Origin: Desulfobulbus sp.
Lineage (GTDB): Bacteria; Desulfobacterota; Desulfobulbia; Desulfobulbales; Desulfobulbaceae
Direction of reading: 5' to 3'
Length of the DNA: 36,318 nucleotides
Assembly (NCBI GenBank): GCA_028684915.1
Contig: JAQUEZ010000049.1
Coordinates: 1-36,318 of the forward strand
Part shown: positions 25,432-33,428 of the stretch, piece by piece
Numbering within the stretch: position 1 is the first letter of the stretch
Layout: the number at the start of each line of letters is the position of its first letter
Made by a program: the position numbers and the translations under genes
The notes under the pieces: model-generated
Database searches by the model: none
The model's input: only the letters and a program-made list of their open reading frames with translations
What the model was told of the DNA's origin: nothing

Positions 25432-27964
25432 CCTGTTCCCTCCGGGCAACCATCTCCAGGATGGCTTCGTGATAGCTGAGGCCATTTTTAACCATGGCCT
25501 CGATGGCGGCAATCTCGGCAGGCTTGGAGGTGTAGATAAAGTAGTCGTAGTCGTTGACCACCAACCGGGCCACGCCGAGACCAAAGGGGGTATCGAAAAA
25601 GACCTCCGAGTATTTGGGGGGATTGGATTTGACGCTTTTGAGCAACTGGAGCACGAAGTCGTCATACTCGATCAGCCCCTGCTTACGGGCTTGATCAAAA
25701 TCCGAGGATTCGAGGTAGATCTTGAAGGCCGAGTTACCGTTGATCACCCGGCCCACCTCGCCGAAGCTGTCGAGGTCAAGGATCGACTGGGTGATGATCA
25801 TGAAGCTGCCGTTGTACTTGCGGGCACGACGGTAGCCTTCGTTGATCACCGGGCCGAGCATGGCGGCCTTGCCTAGAAACTGCCAGGCCTCGTCAAAGAT
25901 GATCAGCCGGGATCGGGAACGGTCGGAGAGGTAGAGATCCTGGGTGACCGCATTGAGCACCAGCAGGGTGACCACGCGGTACAGGTCGGGCTGGATCTTG
26001 AGATTCTCCAACTCCAATACGACGAAGGCATCGCGGTGGATGTCGAAGGTGGAGGGACCGGTGAAGAACTTGCCGTGAAAGCCGTGGCTCGTGAACTCCC
26101 GGATGTTGAAGGCCAGCTTTCGTGCCACCTCGACCAAGGTCGGATTGTCGCTCATGGAGTCGAAATCCGCTGCCGGCACTTCAGGGAACTTGGCCAGGAA
26201 TGCATAGACCGTATCGGCATCAGCCTCCTGCCCCTTCTGCTGCCAGGCCCAGCGAACCGCATTGCGGATCATGTTCAGCTCGGTGTCGTCGCATTTGTCG
26301 GTATCCGAGTTGGAATAGGCCATCTGGGCGAAGACAGCGGTCACCGATTTGAGTTCCTCTTCTGGTTCCTGAATGGAGGTGAAGGGGTTGAGGCAGACCG
26401 TGGCGCCCGGCTGGAAGTCGAGATAGCGGGCGCCGAGCATGTTGGCGATTTTCTTGTACGAGCCACCGATGTCGATGATCCGCACCAGGGAGCCGCAGGC
26501 GTAGTAGTTGAAGGCCAGGAAGTTGACCAGGAAGGACTTGCCCGAGCCGGTGGTGGCGCAGCAGACGGTGTTATGGTTGGGCGCACCCTTTGCAAAGAAG
26601 TCCAGGCTGACCAGTTGGCCCTTACGGCCAGTGAAGATCAGCTTCGGCACCCCGCCGGTGCCGGCGAAGTCGCCCTGGATCGGGAGCAAGGGTGTGACCG
26701 AGGGCACCGGCGCGATGAAATCCCGCTCCAGGTTGTCGACGTTCTTGCCAGTAGTGTAGAGACCGAAGGGCAAAGCGGAGAGGAAGAGAATTTTGAGGAT
26801 GAAAGAATCCTGCTGCATGACATAGCCGTTATCCTCCCAGATCCGACGGGCCCGGGTGCAGGACTCGCGTGCCCCTTCCAGCTCCCGGTCCCAGACCAGG
26901 AGGATGGGGATGATACGGACGAACTTGACCCCATGTTCCAGGGCATCGGTGGCCTCCAGATGCTCTTCCTGCTTTCTCCGCAGCAAAGGGGATAACGAGC
27001 CCACCGCCTGTTGATTCAAGAGCAGGTTGCACTTGGCGTGAATCCTGGTCTCCAAACCCTGCTCAAAGAGGATGTTAAGGGTGTAGAGGAAGCCGGTCTT
27101 GATCTGGTCCATATCCGAGACCAGGCCCCAGATGCCGCCAAAGAGCGTATTGGTCTGCAAGGGATCGACCTCGGTGGGGATAATTTTGGGGGTGGTGCAG
27201 CAGAAGTAGTTGTCGCCCACCTGGAGGTGATCTCCCTTCTCTTTGACGAGCGTGTCCGCATTGAAGATCTGTTTACGCAGGGGGATGGTATCGTTATAGG
27301 CGGTGAAATTGTGCTCCGGGTACCCCGGTGGGTAGTGGTTGAACAACCGCCGCGCCCATTCGAGCAGGTCACCCGGCTGCAGGGAGCGTGGAGACAGCAG
27401 CGCCGCCTTCAAGGTTTCGGTGATCTGCCGCTTGATATCCTGGAGGGGTTTTGCTCTCTCCCGGTCAATGAAGTCCTCGGGATTCGGCGCCTCAGGCATA
27501 TCTCCGGGTAGCTTGACCGCGACGAACAACCGAAAATTACGCACTGGGATGTTGGAGCAGGCAGACAGGCCTCGCTGTCCCTGCTCCATGAAATCGATGA
27601 TCTGATCCGTGCTGGTGCGGACGATGATGTCCGCCACCGTTCGGCTCTTGCGGTAGCTGGTAAGAATCGGGGCAATATGGGAATCGGCATGGAGGATCAG
27701 TTGGAGCACGCTCCCCTTGGGCAGCCCGGCCCGAAACAACCCCTCCAGCGAAGTCAGGGCCTTGGGACCGGCGAAGGTCAGCGGGGTGCATTCCCAGAGC
27801 ATGCCCAGACTGCAATCCTGGTTGAGGTAGATGTCGAGGTTGTAGTCATAGGCCAGATAGTTCAGGTAGGCCGAGAACGGATGCCGGCTGGTCATCCGCT
27901 CAAGGTCCGCCTGCTTGAGGTATGCACCAGGGCCAAAGCCTATTTTTTCCAGCAGGGAGATCAT
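25421..27964 (-). CDS. traC: TraC, type-F secretion ATPase (VirB4 family)
   Basis: 847 residues. This is the energy-supplying ATPase of pilus assembly, attached to the inner membrane. Walker A TTGSGKSFLV is near 467 and Walker B IIFDEAWQFLG near 690; the N-terminal 400 residues are the TraC_F domain. The length agrees with F TraC (about 875). The start overlaps the traV stop as ATGA (27961-27964). Confidence 0.95.
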   Translation of the reverse strand: MISLLEKIGFGPGAYLKQADLERMTSRHPFSAYLNYLAYDYNLDIYLNQDCSLGMLWECTPLTFAGPKALTSLEGLFRAGLPKGSVLQLILHADSHIAPILTSYRKSRTVADIIVRTSTDQIIDFMEQGQRGLSACSNIPVRNFRLFVAVKLPGDMPEAPNPEDFIDRERAKPLQDIKRQITETLKAALLSPRSLQPGDLLEWARRLFNHYPPGYPEHNFTAYNDTIPLRKQIFNADTLVKEKGDHLQVGDNYFCCTTPKIIPTEVDPLQTNTLFGGIWGLVSDMDQIKTGFLYTLNILFEQGLETRIHAKCNLLLNQQAVGSLSPLLRRKQEEHLEATDALEHGVKFVRIIPILLVWDRELEGARESCTRARRIWEDNGYVMQQDSFILKILFLSALPFGLYTTGKNVDNLERDFIAPVPSVTPLLPIQGDFAGTGGVPKLIFTGRKGQLVSLDFFAKGAPNHNTVCCATTGSGKSFLVNFLAFNYYACGSLVRIIDIGGSYKKIANMLGARYLDFQPGATVCLNPFTSIQEPEEELKSVTAVFAQMAYSNSDTDKCDDTELNMIRNAVRWAWQQKGQEADADTVYAFLAKFPEVPAADFDSMSDNPTLVEVARKLAFNIREFTSHGFHGKFFTGPSTFDIHRDAFVVLELENLKIQPDLYRVVTLLVLNAVTQDLYLSDRSRSRLIIFDEAWQFLGKAAMLGPVINEGYRRARKYNGSFMIITQSILDLDSFGEVGRVINGNSAFKIYLESSDFDQARKQGLIEYDDFVLQLLKSVKSNPPKYSEVFFDTPFGLGVARLVVNDYDYFIYTSKPAEIAAIEAMVKNGLSYHEAILEMVARREQDGL

Positions 27965-28371
27965 GGCTTTTTCTCACTGACCTCGGTCAGCACCCACTGG
28001 GAGGGTTCAATCTCCAGGTAGGCGTACCGGGTCATGAACAGTTCGTTGTTTTCTCCTTTGTAAGGCAACAGCAGTACCCGCAGGATCTTCGGCGGGTTGA
28101 GCACCGGGGTTTCCGGTGCTTCCAACAGATCGGTAAGCGCCTTGTAACGGCTGTTCTGGGCCTCGACTTGAGAGGTGTTTGATGCTGCCTCGCTCACTTG
28201 ACCGTCAGGAAGCCGGGCTGCCTTGTAAGCGGTCGGCGTATCCAGGCACTTGCCCTCACTGTCCTTGGCCTTGCAGCGGAAGTTTTCTTCATAGGGATTC
28301 ACCGCATCCTTAACCCCGGCACAGCCGGAGACCAAGACGAGCACGGCAAGACAGGCGAGTATTCGTCTCAT
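27961..28371 (-). CDS. traV: TraV, outer-membrane lipoprotein of the secretion core
   Basis: 136 residues starting at the ATG at 28371, with AAGGAG 6 nt upstream. The N-terminus is a lipoprotein signal ending in the lipobox LVSG-C. After it come NPYEENFRCKAK and GKCLDT, the Cys-containing segment common in TraV. In F, TraV anchors the TraB-TraK core complex to the outer membrane. A longer frame upstream overlaps traB and is not likely. Confidence 0.9.
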   Translation of the reverse strand: MRRILACLAVLVLVSGCAGVKDAVNPYEENFRCKAKDSEGKCLDTPTAYKAARLPDGQVSEAASNTSQVEAQNSRYKALTDLLEAPETPVLNPPKILRVLLLPYKGENNELFMTRYAYLEIEPSQWVLTEVSEKKP

Positions 28372-28384
28372 GACTGCTCCTTGT

Positions 28385-29560
28385 TCACTGTTGCGCAAAC
28401 TCATTGTTCTTGATGTCCCTGATCTCCAATTCCTTGCCCTCGGAGATGATGACCGTGATCTTCTTGGCCGCACCAACCTCGATCACCGGGGTGGTCTGCT
28501 TGACAAGATCGAGGTAGAAATCGCTCATGGTCTGGGAACCTTGAGAGAGGCCGGCACCCAGAGCGGATTTGCCGACCTGGGCACTGTCGATGGTGGAAGT
28601 GGAGCCCAAAGCCGAGGTCGAGGTGGTGGTGGCCGAGGACTTGAGAGCATCGCCGGCGCCTTCAAACAAACCCGCGACAATGGCTCGGACCGTGGCCGCA
28701 CCCATGCGCGAGACCACCCGGCCAGAGAGGCCCACCTTGGAATCCGAGTCAGTAACAAAGCCCTTGACCTGGGCATCGATCACTGCCTTGCCCTCGTTAC
28801 TCAGGCAGGAGAGCGAAACCAGCCGCACATCGGCCCGCTCCTTGTCGAGCCGGCCCACCGCCTCGGCCACCACAAAACAGCCGGAGAGTTCTGCCTTGAT
28901 GTCATTGGGTAGGACCGCCGGGGTCTTGATCCGTAGAAGCAACGGTTCCGGGCTGTTCTTGCTTGTGCCCGAGGTGGCCGCATCAAAGCCAGTCAGCAGA
29001 TTGGCCTCCATGAACGACGGCGGCAGGTACACGGTCCGGCCTTTCTTCTTTGCATCCCCCTTGGGTAGGCTATCGTTCTTGACCACAGTGATCTTGCCGA
29101 CCCGCTTCTTGTCCTTCTGGCCCCCGGCAGGTGCGATATGCGGATTTTCCTCAGCTCCGGTGACCGGTGGCTGCATCGGTGGTGGGAAGGGAGCCTTGCC
29201 GTGTTCGATCTCACCGGCTTCGGGTATCTTGGGCAGCTCTTTTTCCTGAGTAGGTTTCTGATTGCTCCTTTCAGTCGCTTCCAAATCCTTCCGGCCCCGC
29301 TCCAGTTCCCGCTGCATGGTGGAGACATGCCCTTCAAGCTCTTCCAGCTTGCGGCGGTACTCGCGGACAATGGTCTTCTCCATCAGATCCGGATCAAGCC
29401 GGGTATTCTGGCTGCGTTCGCCACTCTGCCCTGGTTGATGAGTAGATCGGGAGTTGTAGCCGGTCACCACGATCACTAGGAGGACAGCCCCTATCAGCGA
29501 CCAGATGACGATTTTCTTCCGTGCCAGTGTGAGCCGATTGAACCGTTCCTTGATTTTCAT
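28385..29560 (-). CDS. traB: TraB, type-F core complex protein (VirB10-like)
   Basis: 391 residues. One N-terminal membrane helix (IVIWSLIGAVLLVIVVTGY) is followed by a coiled coil (about 55-95, with EYRRKLEELEGHVSTMQREL), a Pro-rich linker (about 110-145) and the C-terminal VirB10-like beta domain (SGCFVVAEAVGRLDKERADV). It spans the periplasm and joins the inner membrane to the TraK/TraV outer ring. It is coupled to traK by ATGA (29557-29560). Confidence 0.92.
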   Translation of the reverse strand: MKIKERFNRLTLARKKIVIWSLIGAVLLVIVVTGYNSRSTHQPGQSGERSQNTRLDPDLMEKTIVREYRRKLEELEGHVSTMQRELERGRKDLEATERSNQKPTQEKELPKIPEAGEIEHGKAPFPPPMQPPVTGAEENPHIAPAGGQKDKKRVGKITVVKNDSLPKGDAKKKGRTVYLPPSFMEANLLTGFDAATSGTSKNSPEPLLLRIKTPAVLPNDIKAELSGCFVVAEAVGRLDKERADVRLVSLSCLSNEGKAVIDAQVKGFVTDSDSKVGLSGRVVSRMGAATVRAIVAGLFEGAGDALKSSATTTSTSALGSTSTIDSAQVGKSALGAGLSQGSQTMSDFYLDLVKQTTPVIEVGAAKKITVIISEGKELEIRDIKNNEFAQQ

Positions 29561-30327
29561 GGCTCTGCTCCGGTATCGAGGGTGGCCATGGTTGCGGCAG
29601 GCAGATCCTTGCGTTCCACCACAAAGATCCGGGTTGACTGCTTGGGCTTGAGGTTGTGCTGCTCAATGGCCACTGCCAGAATCGGGTTGCCGACAGCGGC
29701 GGTAAGGAAGGTCTTCTCGGCCAGTTCCAGATCCCTGGCCGACCGGGAGGTTGCCTTGAAGGACTTGAGCCGCAGGCCGACGCCTTCGATCTCGACCACC
29801 TGTTGCCGCACCAGATCAAGGTCCGAGCAGAGGTACACCGGTTGTTTTTTATCGATCACCTGATAGCTCGAAGGAAACACCCCGTCATAGGCCTCCTTGA
29901 TCAGTTGCAGGGCCTGCTTCTCCAGCGGCATGTTCTTGTATCGGACGATGTTCTTCTCCACGGTCTCACTCTTGGGCAGAGCAAGCCGGACCGTGACCGC
30001 GTTGATCTCCGCCGGGGCGCCGATGATGGTATAGACCGAACCGTTGCAGACCGCGTAAATCTCGCTGGGCTCCTTGCTGTACTTCAGCTGGCCTCCCACC
30101 TCCTCGGCGGTGAACTTGATGAAAGCATTGTTGCCGGAGAAGTGGCCGGTCAGCCCCTTCTCTTCGGAGAAGATCAGATCGCTCATCTGCCCGGAGCAGA
30201 CAATGCGGTTGATCTCCCGGGCCGAGAGTTCCACCATGGTGGGGACCTCGGCGGGAACGCCCTCGCCGGCCACAGCATGGCCGGTGGTCAGCAACAAGCA
30301 GCCGATGGAAAGGCACAGTCTCTTCAT
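29557..30327 (-). CDS. traK: TraK, type-F core complex protein (VirB9/secretin-like)
   Basis: 256 residues with a signal peptide (LSIGCLLLTTGHAVAGEG). The family pattern is VELSAREINRIVCSGQ and the strand-rich FSGNNAFIKF. In F it forms the outer-membrane ring with TraV and TraB. The ATG at 30327 has AGGAG upstream and overlaps the traE stop as ATGA. Confidence 0.9.
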   Translation of the reverse strand: MKRLCLSIGCLLLTTGHAVAGEGVPAEVPTMVELSAREINRIVCSGQMSDLIFSEEKGLTGHFSGNNAFIKFTAEEVGGQLKYSKEPSEIYAVCNGSVYTIIGAPAEINAVTVRLALPKSETVEKNIVRYKNMPLEKQALQLIKEAYDGVFPSSYQVIDKKQPVYLCSDLDLVRQQVVEIEGVGLRLKSFKATSRSARDLELAEKTFLTAAVGNPILAVAIEQHNLKPKQSTRIFVVERKDLPAATMATLDTGAEP

Positions 30328-30899
30328 TTTTCACTCCTCTCTTCTCCGGATTTTCCCTTCTCCTTGAAGGCCAGCAGGGAAAACCGGCCGTCCCTGATCT
30401 GGTAGTCGAGGAAATAGGTCCGGGTGGTGTTTTCCAGCCGGGTGTTGCCGGTGTACTGCTTCAAATCACCAAACACCTCGATACGGTTGTCCTTCATGCT
30501 CAGGGTCTGCGGATAGAACACCGAACTGACCTGGGACTCCTCGATCCGTCCGGCCAGCGAGTACCAGAGGGTGGAAGCCTCGGGGTAGGACTCGGGGGCG
30601 TAGTAGACCAGCAGCTCGTTGAACTGCTTGCGTGCCGTGCTGGGCGAATAGGTGGTGGCCAGGGAGATGATCCGCCGGCCGATGTCCTGGATGTAAGCCT
30701 CGGTCGGCCTGCCCTGGACAAATTCAACCGTGCCGGTCATCTGCGGCGGAATGAGAATCACCTTCTGGTAGCGTACCGCCCGGTAGGTTATGAAGGAGGT
30801 GAACACCAGGCAGACCGCCAGCACGATGACCACAAACTGGAGCAACCGGTTGCGGGCAAAAAGGTTGCTGCTCTGTTGCACATAGGTGTTGAGTTTCAC
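30324..30899 (-). CDS. traE: TraE, type-F inner-membrane/periplasmic protein (VirB8-like)
   Basis: 191 residues with one membrane helix (LLQFVVIVLAVCLVFTSFI) and a periplasmic domain of the TraE family (YIQDIGRRIISLATTYSP, FNELLVYYAP). The start is GTG at 30899, overlapping the traL stop as GTGA; AGGAG lies 8 nt upstream, which supports this rare start. Confidence 0.9.
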   Translation of the reverse strand: MKLNTYVQQSSNLFARNRLLQFVVIVLAVCLVFTSFITYRAVRYQKVILIPPQMTGTVEFVQGRPTEAYIQDIGRRIISLATTYSPSTARKQFNELLVYYAPESYPEASTLWYSLAGRIEESQVSSVFYPQTLSMKDNRIEVFGDLKQYTGNTRLENTTRTYFLDYQIRDGRFSLLAFKEKGKSGEERSEK

Positions 30900-31171
30900 T
30901 CGTGGAACTCCTGTTCAAAGTAACCGGGATAGTTTTTCATCTGCAGCAAGGCGCAGGCATAGAGCAGGTGCTTGAGGAAGCCCCTGGGTTTGCTCCTCTT
31001 GGTGCGGATGTATCCGTACTGGACGCCGACAAAGACGACCCAGGCCAGACCGCCGTAGATCAGGGCAACCGTGAGGGTGAACGTAAAAATGGCCAGCTCA
31101 TCGACCTCAAACCACAGCACCTGGAAGGGTCGGGAGAGATACTGGGGAAATTTGCGGGATGAGCCGGCCAT
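30896..31171 (-). CDS. traL: TraL, type-F pilus assembly protein (VirB3-like)
   Basis: 91 residues. FPQYLSRPFQVLWFEVDE is followed by a hydrophobic hairpin (LAIFTFTLTVALIYGGLAWV) and a basic loop, the layout of TraL. It is a small inner-membrane component of the pilus assembly machine. It begins 7 nt after the pilin stop, with GAGGGG upstream. Confidence 0.9.
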   Translation of the reverse strand: MAGSSRKFPQYLSRPFQVLWFEVDELAIFTFTLTVALIYGGLAWVVFVGVQYGYIRTKRSKPRGFLKHLLYACALLQMKNYPGYFEQEFHE

Positions 31172-31178
31172 GTGCCCC

Positions 31179-31502
31179 TCAACAGATCAAGGCGCCGATG
31201 GTCTCAACCACAGTGTTGGCCCGGAGCAGAAAGGCCCCGCCCAAAACCACGCCGGCCGCCGGCAGGATCATCTGCCTGATGGCCAGGATCGCGGCCACGC
31301 ACATGCAGGCCACCCCGCCGGTGAAGCCCACCGGGCCAAGCAGGATCTGGTTGACGCCGATGTCGTAGAGGTCATAGGCAAAGGAGCCTGCTGCCGGTAC
31401 GGTCATGGCCAAGGCGTTACCTGCCTTGAGCAGGGAAAACAGCACAGCAGCCATCCAGGTGGTCATGTGCAAATGTTTGCGGAAGCGGTGCATTGGGTTC
31501 AT
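31179..31502 (-). CDS. traA: TraA-like conjugative pilin precursor
   Basis: 107 residues from the ATG at 31502, with AAGGAG 7 nt upstream. A long leader with basic N-terminus (HRFRKHLH) and hydrophobic core ends at GNALA, followed by a mature pilin of about 75 residues with two hydrophobic helices (VGFTGGVACMCVAAILAI and AAGVVLGGAFLL). This is the F-pilin/VirB2 layout and size. The mature part contains three cysteines, one in the last position, which is unusual compared with F pilin. The S26 peptidase of the same operon could process it. The position directly before traL is standard. Confidence 0.88.
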   Translation of the reverse strand: MNPMHRFRKHLHMTTWMAAVLFSLLKAGNALAMTVPAAGSFAYDLYDIGVNQILLGPVGFTGGVACMCVAAILAIRQMILPAAGVVLGGAFLLRANTVVETIGALIC

Positions 31503-31533
31503 CGTGGTCTCCTTCAAAGGGTTGTTGAAATAT

Positions 31534-31548
31534 CTGCCGTTCAGGCAG
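31534..31548. promoter_or_regulatory. Small hairpin between the ompA-like and pilin genes
   Basis: CTGCC (31534-31538) and GGCAG (31544-31548) form a short stem-loop just after the stop of the OmpA-like gene and about 30 nt before the pilin start. It could be an RNA processing or stability element that raises pilin expression over its neighbours. The stem is only 5 bp, so this is weak. Confidence 0.3.
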
Positions 31549-31549
31549 G

Positions 31550-32074
31550 TTACGGCTGGATAACGGCAAGTTCGACTCGCCGGTTGTTGGCCAAGTCTTC
31601 GTTGCCGGGTAGGGGTTGCTGCGAGCCCATGGCCGCTACTTCGGAGACGGTGTAGCCGTGGGAGCGAAGAACCGTTGCCACCAGTTCCGCCCGCTCCTGG
31701 GAGAGGAAGCGGTTGCGATCTTCCGTGCCCAGCGAACAGGTGTGACCGGTGTCGATCAAGCCGGTTCCCGGAGCAATGGAGCACAGTTCCAGGGTTGCCA
31801 GCAGAGACTTTTGTTCGGTCTCCGACAGCTCAGCTCTGCCGAGTTGGAAATGGACCATCGGAAGCGCACAAACACCCAAGGGCCTATCCACCCGTTCGCC
31901 GCAGGCGAGATGGCGCAGGTTGGTCGTACCGGTGAGGACGAAAGTCTCCTGGTCGGTCAAGCGCACAGTCTCGCTCAACAGGGACAAGCGTTCCTGACGA
32001 ATCTCCCTGGCCATAAGCAGGGATCCGTTCAGGAGCAGGCCAAGGGCCAGTATGCAGATCAGGTGTAGGTTCAT
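31550..32074 (-). CDS. OmpA-family peptidoglycan-binding protein heading the pilus genes
   Basis: 174 residues from the ATG at 32074, with GAGG a few nt upstream. A signal peptide (LICILALGLLLNGSLLMA) is followed by an OmpA C-terminal domain: VHFQLGRAELSETEQKSL, GHTCSLGTEDRNRFLSQERA and ANNRRVELAV. Such domains bind the peptide stem of murein. Here it may anchor the secretion machine to the cell wall, but that is inference; F itself has no such gene before traA. The frame stays open upstream of the start without signal sequence or homology-like content. Confidence 0.85.
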   Translation of the reverse strand: MNLHLICILALGLLLNGSLLMAREIRQERLSLLSETVRLTDQETFVLTGTTNLRHLACGERVDRPLGVCALPMVHFQLGRAELSETEQKSLLATLELCSIAPGTGLIDTGHTCSLGTEDRNRFLSQERAELVATVLRSHGYTVSEVAAMGSQQPLPGNEDLANNRRVELAVIQP

Positions 32075-32150
32075 GGTTTCCTCACTCTCTTTTTTCCGGG
32101 GGGGTGACCTGATTTTTGATTCTTTCGTTGCGTAGCCACTTGAATGGGAT

Positions 32151-32179
32151 TTGGTAATCACCAAGAAACGTTGTTTCTT
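32151..32179. promoter_or_regulatory. Two overlapping hairpins in the leader before the ompA-like gene
   Basis: TTGGT-AATC-ACCAA (32151-32164) and AAGAAAC-GTT-GTTTCTT (32163-32179) share two bases, so they cannot form fully together. They lie in the 110-nt gap between the HTH-like gene and the ompA-like gene, where an attenuator or a regulator site could act. Confidence 0.35.
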
Positions 32180-32184
32180 ACTTC

Positions 32185-32640
32185 TTAGTTTGTGCTTTGT
32201 AAGAGATCGTCCTGTTCCTTTTTTTTCTTTTCGCGATGCCTGGCGACCTGCGCTTGGGTGCGAATTTTTCGGATGCGGTTGATCTGTTTTCGGGTCATCT
32301 CGAACCGGAAGGTGATCTGGATTTCTTCGATGACTTGGGTCAGGGACAAACGGTTCTCTGGTTCCTGGTTGAAGTAACGGGAGTAGGCGTAGCGTTCCCA
32401 TTTCGAATTGAGGGCCACGGTTCGGATGAATCGCTCCCTGGTATGCAGTGACATTCGATTGAGTTGTGCACGCATCACAGCCCTGTTGCCCCAGATCTGC
32501 TCCACCAGATGCAGGCCGATTAGGTCTTCCTGGGTGAGCGGATCCTGGATGATCTCCTCACGCTCCATGAGCAGCAGGATTGTCCTGGGAATGTGGGATT
32601 GACGGGCATAATCGGTGATGGTTGGGCAATGGTCGTTCAT
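32185..32640 (-). CDS. Putative HTH regulator, coupled to the sigma-like gene
   Basis: 151 residues from the ATG at 32640, which overlaps the upstream stop as TGATG. I do not recognise a named family. The N-terminal segment (TDYARQSHIPRTILLLMERE) looks like a short MerR-type helix-turn-helix. The rest is helical, and the C-terminus is very basic (IRKIRTQAQVARHREKKKK), which suggests nucleic-acid binding. Translational coupling to the sigma-like gene suggests a partner, either a co-activator or an anti-sigma factor. Confidence 0.6.
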   Translation of the reverse strand: MNDHCPTITDYARQSHIPRTILLLMEREEIIQDPLTQEDLIGLHLVEQIWGNRAVMRAQLNRMSLHTRERFIRTVALNSKWERYAYSRYFNQEPENRLSLTQVIEEIQITFRFEMTRKQINRIRKIRTQAQVARHREKKKKEQDDLLQSTN

Positions 32641-33173
32641 CAGTTGGCCTCGGTGAGTTGAATGAGGGTGTTGTGGAGAAGACGGCAGACCTGCCGTCGG
32701 CTTACGTTGAAGTGTTGGGCTACCTCCAGGGTGGTCACTGGCAACTCTTGCTGGAGGATCCAGGCGCAGATCTCCCGTTTTCGACCACTGATCCCCTGGA
32801 GTGCTCTCTCGATCTCCCCATGGCATGGTTCAAAGGGATCGCCCGCTTCTTCTTGGAGTGCAGGACAAGGTAGAAGGTCATGCGGTATGTGAACCGGTTG
32901 GACACCGGCGGCCATTTTGAGGCAGTGGGTTTTAAAGATGACGCGGAAGAAAGGGATCAGCTTCTGGGGTGAGTTTTTCTTCCGCGCTACGATCAGTGCC
33001 TGTGCCGTCGCCATGATGGCCTCTTGAAACAGGTCGTCTTCATCTGCTGCCATGTACGGGAGATAGGGATTCGCGACCCAGTGGACAATGTGCATGTGGA
33101 AGCGGACCCAATCCATGGCGGTGAGCCAGATTTCATGGTCGGTGGTTGGCTGGATGGCGCTCGGTGCTGTCAT
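32640..33173 (-). CDS. Sigma-70-like factor at the head of the transfer operon
   Basis: 177 residues. Residues about 44-90 resemble sigma region 2 (DEDDLFQEAIMATAQALI, then PFFRVIFKTHCLKMA). Residues 125-177 resemble region 4, with a helix-turn-helix TTLEVAQHFNVSRRQVCRLL. The two parts are joined by a short linker, as in extracytoplasmic-function sigma factors. It is the first gene of the leftward transfer cluster, so it may direct polymerase to the tra promoter. The ATG at 33173 has no clear ribosome site. The match is by eye; a non-sigma HTH regulator is the alternative. Confidence 0.6.
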   Translation of the reverse strand: MTAPSAIQPTTDHEIWLTAMDWVRFHMHIVHWVANPYLPYMAADEDDLFQEAIMATAQALIVARKKNSPQKLIPFFRVIFKTHCLKMAAGVQPVHIPHDLLPCPALQEEAGDPFEPCHGEIERALQGISGRKREICAWILQQELPVTTLEVAQHFNVSRRQVCRLLHNTLIQLTEAN

Positions 33174-33428
33174 GGGAGATGGAGGGTGGTCCGCCCTTCT
33201 TTTAAGATTAAAAAAAGATTAAAGATGATTAGAGGGGTCGGGTCCCTCCGGAAAAACCGAGTTTTTGCAACAAGTTGGAGGCTCGAAAAATTGAGCAGTC
33301 GTGAGTGTAATGCCCACAAAACGTGAGTGTAATGCCCACATTTTTGTGAGTGCAATGCCCACCGCTGTGTTTGCTATGCCCACGGTTTGTGACTGCAATG
33401 CCCACTAATCGTGCCTGCTGTGCCCCCA
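33174..33428. other. Iteron-type replication origin region (oriV)
   Basis: 255 bases between the sigma-like gene and repA. One side holds six iterons (33301-33427). The other is an A/T-rich stretch with repeated AAGATTAA-like words (33203-33231), suited as the unwinding site. A hairpin GAGGG-N7-CCCTC lies at 33232-33248 between them. I see no clear DnaA box. The promoter of the transfer operon should also lie here. Confidence 0.75.
33301..33427. repeat. Six direct iterons, 21-23 bp apart
   Basis: Copies begin at 33301, 33323, 33346, 33367, 33389 and 33411. The first two are GTGAGTGTAATGCCCAC; the third differs at one base, and the others keep GTG at the left and the TGCCC core. The spacing equals about two helical turns, as in RepA-bound iterons of plasmid origins. 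The last ends one base before the repA stop. The copies drift away from the consensus towards repA. Confidence 0.9.

Noticed and set aside
26036..26995. + strand open frame of 319 codons
   Set aside because: It is antisense to the TraC ATPase domain, including Walker A, so it is a shadow.
33301..33427. Regular short repeats as a CRISPR array
   Set aside because: The period is 21-23 bp with spacers of only 4-6 bp, the copies drift, and repA adjoins. These are iterons.
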